NCBI RefSeq assembly: GCF_963678635.1
Contig: NC_087070.1
Span: 36,707,109-36,771,108 of the forward strand
DNA from: Symsagittifera roscoffensis
Lineage: Eukaryota; Xenacoelomorpha; Acoela; Convolutidae
Length of the DNA stretch: 64,000 bases
Direction: 5' to 3'
Below, piece after piece: positions 58,861-64,000 of the stretch (within the stretch, counting starts at the first letter, position 1; every line of letters begins with the position of its first letter). The position numbers and the translations under genes were made by a program. The notes beneath the pieces are model-generated. The model did no database searches, had not been told where the DNA came from, and saw nothing but the letters and a program-made list of their open reading frames with translations.

Positions 58861-61360
58861 GAAAAAATTAAAAAAAAAGATTAATTCAGACACATAAAAT
58901 AGTAGTTAAAAAAAGGTTTTATAAGTAGTGGTTTAACTCGAGCACACAAAATCTCCAGTCCATTTTGGTGATAGGGAGCATAGGGAAATCATTTTGTTGT
59001 TTTAGAAAGTCTGATTACCCTTGTAACCAGCCAACTACTCCGCAAAATGTGGCAACCCAAAACTGTACGCCGGTATTTTGTGTTTACGCTAATTAGAGAG
59101 ATTAACATTCGTGTCCCAATAATCATTGCTTTTTGCGCCTGTTAAAAACTTATTTCAGTTGATAAAAACATGTTTGGGCGCAAATTATGGAAAATCCGTT
59201 TGAGCTCTAGTTTAAAGTGCTCTCAAAATCGCAAAGCTTTAGTTCTGGCAGTGGCTGTTCATGCACTTTTGAAAAAGGAAAATGGCTGTTCACTTATATT
59301 TTCACCGACAAACTTCGCAGACTGAACTTACAGACTTCTTTACAGGATTGAGAAAGGCGCAAGTTTGATGTTTTTTTCTTCAGTAACACTTTGTGTTGTG
59401 TAAAATTAATTGTTTTTTCTTCTAGCCAACGTGTGTTCGATTCTTGTGTTGATATTTTCCAGCAATTGAAATTTCAATTGGTTATTTCCATAAGTATCCG
59501 CCTGTTGGGTTATCCGCTTATTAAAAATGCACTTATCGCTGCCTGGTAATTACAATTAGAGTATATTTGAAAAAAAAGTGTTGAAAATTGCATCAGTGAA
59601 ATAATGCTATTATCAATAAATTTGAACGTAACTGACTTCAATCATCTAAGTTTCAAAGCGCTTAAAAAAGCTTCGAAAACTAGGTTTTCTTTCCCAAATT
59701 TTTAGAATGAAATGATAAATTAAATTTTTAATTCAGCTTTTCTGGAAAAAAATTATTTTGGTTTGAATTTTTTTTTCATCATTCGACTATTCATTACAAC
59801 AATTTAACGCTCGGATGCATTTTGTTTTTGTCGGCAATAGTTTAACGAAAAACGAAAATGCAACCGAATGGGAAAATCGTTTCCGATTGATAACATCGAA
59901 ATTGTATAATTTTTTGCTATCAGAAAGCATACAGATTTTTTGGCAGTTACCTGCTGAATTATTCGTCTTCAACATTCTGATGTTTTATTATATTATTGTT
60001 GTAGAAACAACAAAAATTAGTTTTTGTTTATGTCTAATCAAATATTTCATATGCGTACGAAAGAAAAAAGGAGCTTTTTTCACGGGCAGATAGAGACAAA
60101 AAAATTGGCGTGTTTTGGTTTTCAAACGCCCAAGCCAAATATTTTGCTTTCAGGTTTTTGTTGATTCGACTGCCTCAAATTGAGATGTAAGATTTGGCTG
60201 AACGTTTTAAGACATGGCTTATGTGTTTGTTGTGCAAGATTATGTGTTTGTTGTGCAAGATGTGGATCGATACAAACTTGAAAAATTCGTTTTTGGATAT
60301 TTCATTTAGTCAGTCAAATATAACTTGTTAGGTAATCATTTTTGTTATTCGCAAGGTGTTCTTGGGTATTGCGACCCGGTTCTGGCCTTTTTGCTTTTAA
60401 ATTTTTTTCACAGATTGGTGAAAAATAAAATGCTAATGTTGCCAAGGTGCGAACGGTAATGCTATACTTTTTAGCATTCGCACCTTGGCAAATTCAACAT
60501 TTACATATGTTAACGGGAAAGAACGTTGGAAATTTATTTTTAGTTAGTTTCAGCCAATCAGAATTACTAACCTTTCGATATCACCGTTCGCACTTTGGCA
60601 AATTCAAATTTTCTATTTCCATTCTGTGTACTAGGGCGTTATTTTGATGTCTACGGTAAACATTTTTTACAGTGATCTTAAACGTTCTTCTGTGATAGCA
60701 GGCAAATAAGCTGACAGAAGAAAAGCCGGCACCGAAAAAGCTGATAATGGACGAGTGTTTCAGCCGACCACTTGTCGCTTTCAACAATTTGTCTCCTCTT
60801 GTCTGAATTTTTGCTTGTACATTTTTCTGCGACTGCTTTTTTGCCCATTTTTCCGAGAAGAAGTGTTACATTTTGATGCATTCTCAGAATACACAAAAAA
60901 TTCTAAGTATCAGTAATATCGGAAACATCCGATTTTGAAATATAGGCAGAGGCTCCAATTGACAAGCAGCCTGCAGTTTTTAGGCACTTTTCGGAAACTT
61001 TTGACGAAAAAATTGCGTTTTTTCGGCGCGTGCTCCCATCTCAAAATTAGTTATATTGGCGCCAAAGGCGCCTTTAGAAAAATGTAAGCTTGGTCACCCA
61101 AAAACGGATGTCTTGAAGTTATGCCAAGGAGGGGACCCTTTGGAAAAAGTTGGCAACCAGAATTAAGGGGAAGAGGCAGTCGCCAGACCTACCCCGCCCC
61201 CCTCCGCACTCTAATGCCAGCAGGTGAGCTGGCTTTTAAGGATATATTTTAAGCTAGTAATTTTTTTAAATACTGTGTTGCAGCGCAAATATAAAACAAT
61301 AGTACAAATGCATATAAACGTAAATGTGCGAGAGTATAAATGCATATAAAAGTAAATGCA
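58861..61360. other. Intergenic stretch, no gene recognised
   Basis: AT-rich. Holds an inverted repeat (60440-60490) and, at 61300-61365, short tandem words of ATGCATATAAA type just before the tRNA-like sequence. No coding frame that I can support. Confidence 0.4.
60440..60490. repeat. Inverted repeat with third direct copy
   Basis: TGCCAAGGTGCGAA (60440-60453) faces TTCGCACCTTGGCA (60477-60490), stem extendable through TAATGCTA/TAGCATT. A near-copy of the right arm with its flank (TTCGCACTTTGGCAAATTCA) stands at about 60588-60607, preceded by ACCG, which itself complements part of the left arm. Confidence 0.7.
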
Positions 61361-61365
61361 TACAG

Positions 61366-61435
61366 GGACAGTAGCCAAGCGTATACATGGTGCGTCCCGG
61401 CGGGTCCGGCGCCGGTTCGAATCCCGACTAGGTCA
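61366..61435 (+). mobile_element. tRNA-like sequence / SINE head
   Basis: A-box-like TAGCCAAGCG (61372) and a perfect B-box GGTTCGAATCC (61414-61424). No acceptor stem and a GC-rich anticodon region, so it is not a functional tRNA. Downstream words TCATTTCCTTT match those after the B-box at 34261. Followed by a run of 14 C residues at 61498-61511. Confidence 0.6.
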
Positions 61436-61807
61436 TTTCCTTTCTAGAACTCGAATGTGCACCGAACCTGATGGGATGCTCCGTAACCAGGTTCGGTCCC
61501 CCCCCCCCCCCAAACCGATTTTAACCGTCTTTTCGCTCTAATTTGGTTCAGCCTTGATTAAGGCTGACCTTTAAAAAGAGCAATTTGTCTCAAGGACAAA
61601 TACTGGCCATTTTTGCAGCTTGCTTTGAGTTATGGAGTTTTTTGTGCCGATGTGACCGATGTTAACAATACAAAAGTTTGGTAAAAATATCATTCTTACC
61701 GATAAATTGAGTATTATTGTTACCGAGTTATTTTGCCGATAAAATGCTCGAATTAAATTGTTGAAACCCGATATTTTTACAATCCGTGGAGATTGAGGCG
61801 CACATTT

Positions 61808-61825
61808 TGGCGCCCCACAAGGGAC
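61808..61825 (+). promoter_or_regulatory. Candidate tRNA-Lys primer binding site of an LTR retrotransposon
   Basis: TGGCGCCCCACAAGGGAC begins with TGGCGCC, as primer sites for tRNA-Lys do, and lies just after ...GCGCACA, which could be the CA end of a 5' LTR. The LTR start is not identified and no second LTR is in the window. The gag-like ORF starts 1.5 kb downstream. Confidence 0.45.
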
Positions 61826-62087
61826 CACGAAGTCCGAAGTTACTCACGAAACCTGCACACGACGAAGTCGACACAAGGAACAACGAAGTTATTCACGAAG
61901 AGCCCAAGGGACACGATTCAACAATCTGCACAAAGGACCCAATTCCATTTGCATTGATTCGGCCGTGACCTTCCTATTCTTCGGATAAATTAGCCCAGCA
62001 GAATTGCGTGCGAAATTAGTCGACTGATGATACGGGTGATTCACAAAACCAGAGTTACGAACGAGATCGACAGCGAGCAGGTCAGGT

Positions 62088-62224
62088 GATTCCTTGGCCC
62101 CTGCTGAAGATCCCTCGCCCGAAGAAGAGCCTCCCGCCGAAGAGGAGCTTCCCGCCGAAGGAGAGCGGCTGTCGAGTGCAACTGAGACGCTTTGTGTGAG
62201 TAGGAGTCAACAACAGACGTTTTG
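62088..62224 (+). other. Acidic/proline repeat frame in the leader
   Basis: A GC-rich stretch with a roughly 24-bp direct repeat (CCCGCCGAAGAGGAGCTT) reads in one frame as DPSPEEEPPAEEELPAEGE and stops at a TAA near 62232. It may be a leader ORF of the retrotransposon or chance coding from the repeat. Short CTGCGACTGAC repeats follow at 62278-62360. Confidence 0.3.
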
Positions 62225-62747
62225 TGGGAGTTAAAGAAGGGATCTCTGCACAACAGATCTTGGTGGCCACATCTGTTCTGCGACTGACCGAAGGCGACAG
62301 TCTGTCCTGCGACTGACTGTTCTGCGACTGACTGCTGCACCACAGATCTGCGACTGACCGAAGGCTTGACAACCCGAAACCGGTGACCACTCAATCTCCA
62401 AAAAATCGTAAAAAAAATGTAAGACTAGTCTAATCTTTACAAACCATTCTTTGCAATAAAATTACGTACGATGTGTTATTGTGTATCCCAACTCATAGCA
62501 AGCTACAAGTGGTAATTTTTTCTCGATACCAAAAATTTTTGGATATTTGTGAACAGAATATTAATCCGTGAAATCGGATCATAGACAAGGGGTACTAGAC
62601 TAGTTTTTTGGATTGGCTTATGACTCGAACCTGCTGACCAAAATTTTCCGAAAAAATTTTGGGAAAAAAGTAAAAATTTCCAAAAAATCGTCAAAACGTC
62701 CCCATAATTCTGCGAAACTGTGCTGTAACATGACACTAACCTTATGG

Positions 62748-63260
62748 TAAGTGGTCTGGTAGCGAAATATTAGGCAAATTAATTTGAGTTTTTTCATCCT
62801 CAGGTTTTTTCCGCGTGTGTTGTTGGAACTTAACCGATTTGCCTGATTCTCCAACCCCATTGGTAAACTTAAGGTTTACAACGACTTGATACCTGTTTGC
62901 ATCCGTTCGCTTTTCAAAACATTCGTTTCGCAACGACTGACTAAGTGGTCCGGGACGGTAAAATTAAGCAAGTTAAGTTGTTGTCTTTCATCCTCAGGTT
63001 TGCTCCGCGTGTGTTGTTGGTTTTCAACCGACTTGCTTAATTCCCAAACCTCTTGGTAATTCGTCGAGCTACTAGCCGATTAGTAGTGACGCACCGTCGT
63101 ACGACCGTTCAACAAATTTCGTACGCCGTAACATCATCCTAAGTGGTCAGGGAGGTGATATTAAGTAAGTTAAGTTGGTTTTATTCATCCTCAGGTTTAC
63201 TCCGTGTGTGTTGTTTGATATCAACCGACTTACTTAATCCCCAGCCCCATTGGTAACTTT
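62748..63260 (+). ncRNA. Three tandem hairpin units with covarying stems in a gag leader
   Basis: Units start with TAAGTGGTC at 62748, 62942 and 63140 (period about 195 bp). Each has a left arm (ATTAGGCAAAT, ATTAAGCAAGT, ATTAAGTAAGT), an internal segment with conserved TCATCCTCAGGTTT and GTGTGTTGTT, and a right arm (ATTTGCCTGAT, ACTTGCTTAAT, ACTTACTTAAT). At three stem positions both partners change together: G-C/A-U/A-U, C-G/C-G/U-A and A-U/G-C/G-C. The unit closes with a CC...TTGGTAA segment. The array lies 85 nt before the gag-like ATG. Function unknown; packaging, dimerisation or translation control are possible. Confidence 0.7.
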
Positions 63261-63344
63261 ACTCACCGAAAACCGTTCCGAATCGCCCCGCAAACGCCCG
63301 ATAACCGTTAAGTATAGTTTGAGTTAAGTATAGACCCTAGAGCC

Positions 63345-64000
63345 ATGGATGAGAACTTTCAGAAGAGGGTTCAAAGGTTATTTGCGAAGCGAACCAAGCT
63401 TGAAAATGAACTGTACAAGTGCCATGAAATTATATTTGACAACATTGAAAGTCAGAGTCGCTCATCAAAGATTGACACTCAGATTCAGAATTGCAAGAGC
63501 CTGATAGAGACTGCAGTTGAAATAAATGAGGAATTGATTAAGTTAGCTTCTAAAAGTGTTGATCCTGATAAATTGATACCAGCGCAGGATATGTGGCTTC
63601 ATACGGTTACATCAAGAAACGATACAGTTTTACAGAAGGCTGCATCATATAAAGCTGGCTTAAACGTTGAACCTGAGGAAACAGAGCTTGACAATGTTGC
63701 AGAATCGTTAAGTACGATCGTAACAACACAAGCACAAGATTCACATGAAGCAGATGCGCGCTCTAAGGTGTCGCGGTACAGTAGTCGACATCATAAATCA
63801 GGTTCGCAAAAATCCAGTCGCTATACCGTCGCGCAGTCAAAAACATCAACTGAGAAGAGGCGAGATTTGTTGGTTTTGAAGAAGCAGCAGGAGGAACTTG
63901 AGAGACAAGCAAAGGTGTCATTGAAGTTGAAAGCGCAGCAAAATAAAATAAAAGAACAGCAAGGTAATTTAGAGTTGGAAGAACTAGCTGAGGTACACCG
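63345..64000 (+). CDS. Gag-like protein of an LTR retrotransposon (partial)
   Basis: ATG in a good context (AGCCATGG) opens a frame of about 218 codons that is still open at the window end. The protein is charged and mostly helical: MDENFQKRVQRLFAKR, ELYKCHEIIFDNIESQS, a Ser-rich spacer (SRYSSRHHKSGSQKSS), then a coiled coil (KKQQEELERQAKVSLKLKAQ, EELAEVHR). This layout is typical of the N-terminal part of BEL/Pao-type Gag proteins, though no Cys-knuckle or protease is in view. With the primer-site-like sequence and the long leader it suggests an LTR element entering the window's right end. A host coiled-coil protein is the alternative. Confidence 0.6.
   Translation, partial: MDENFQKRVQRLFAKRTKLENELYKCHEIIFDNIESQSRSSKIDTQIQNCKSLIETAVEINEELIKLASKSVDPDKLIPAQDMWLHTVTSRNDTVLQKAASYKAGLNVEPEETELDNVAESLSTIVTTQAQDSHEADARSKVSRYSSRHHKSGSQKSSRYTVAQSKTSTEKRRDLLVLKKQQEELERQAKVSLKLKAQQNKIKEQQGNLELEELAEVH

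Noticed and set aside
61786-61968. Short ORF over the primer-site-like sequence as a gene
   Set aside because: Overlaps the candidate LTR end and primer site; composition is ordinary and no family recognised.

Overview
This is a 64 kb, AT-rich stretch of animal nuclear DNA, most likely from an invertebrate. I cannot name the lineage. The evidence is spliced metazoan genes with GT/AG introns and very dense, decayed repeats: several non-LTR (LINE) families, Penelope-like elements, tRNA-derived SINEs, MITEs, three different satellite arrays and a probable LTR retrotransposon.

Three host genes, all on the + strand, can be assembled from exons with matching splice phases. (1) PCED1 (PC-esterase domain protein): four exons at 6528-6698, 23355-23770, 24538-24677 and 35960-36144, 303 aa, stretched over 29.6 kb by introns of about 16.7 and 11.3 kb. 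(2) CCDC191 (coiled-coil protein with Trp-rich repeats): exons 36647-36820 and 38339-41485, about 1,106 aa, starting only about 500 bp after the PCED1 stop. (3) LIPE (hormone-sensitive lipase): exons 46232-48471, 51517-51725 and 52292-53754, 1,303 aa, with an intact Ser-Asp-His triad and an unusually long linker between Ser and Asp.

Layout. 1-430: 3' end of a Penelope-like element with a hammerhead-like motif. 1566-2044: broken SGNH-hydrolase ORF. 2050-6231: nearly full-length LINE with PHD/RRM ORF1 and EN/RT ORF2, broken by two TAA codons and two frameshifts. 6.7-23.3 kb (PCED1 intron 1): GC-rich RT fragment, second Penelope copy with its own hammerhead-like motif, 165-bp satellite, two decayed LINEs, 67-bp satellite split by a MITE. 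24.7-35.9 kb (PCED1 intron 3): LINE 3' end that has been absorbed into an 8-kb composite satellite, then a tRNA-SINE and a MITE. 36.6-53.8 kb: CCDC191 and LIPE. 55.4-58.9 kb: decayed minus-strand LINE. 61.8-64.0 kb: tRNA-Lys-like primer site, a long leader with three tandem hairpin units, and the start of a gag-like ORF running off the window.

The most unusual signal is the leader array at 62748-63260. Three roughly 195-bp units each form a long stem, and the stem changes between copies in a compensatory way while the apical loop stays conserved. That suggests a selected RNA structure. Second is the composite satellite at 26-34 kb, whose unit fuses a LINE 3' tail to a variable number of about 209-bp monomers.
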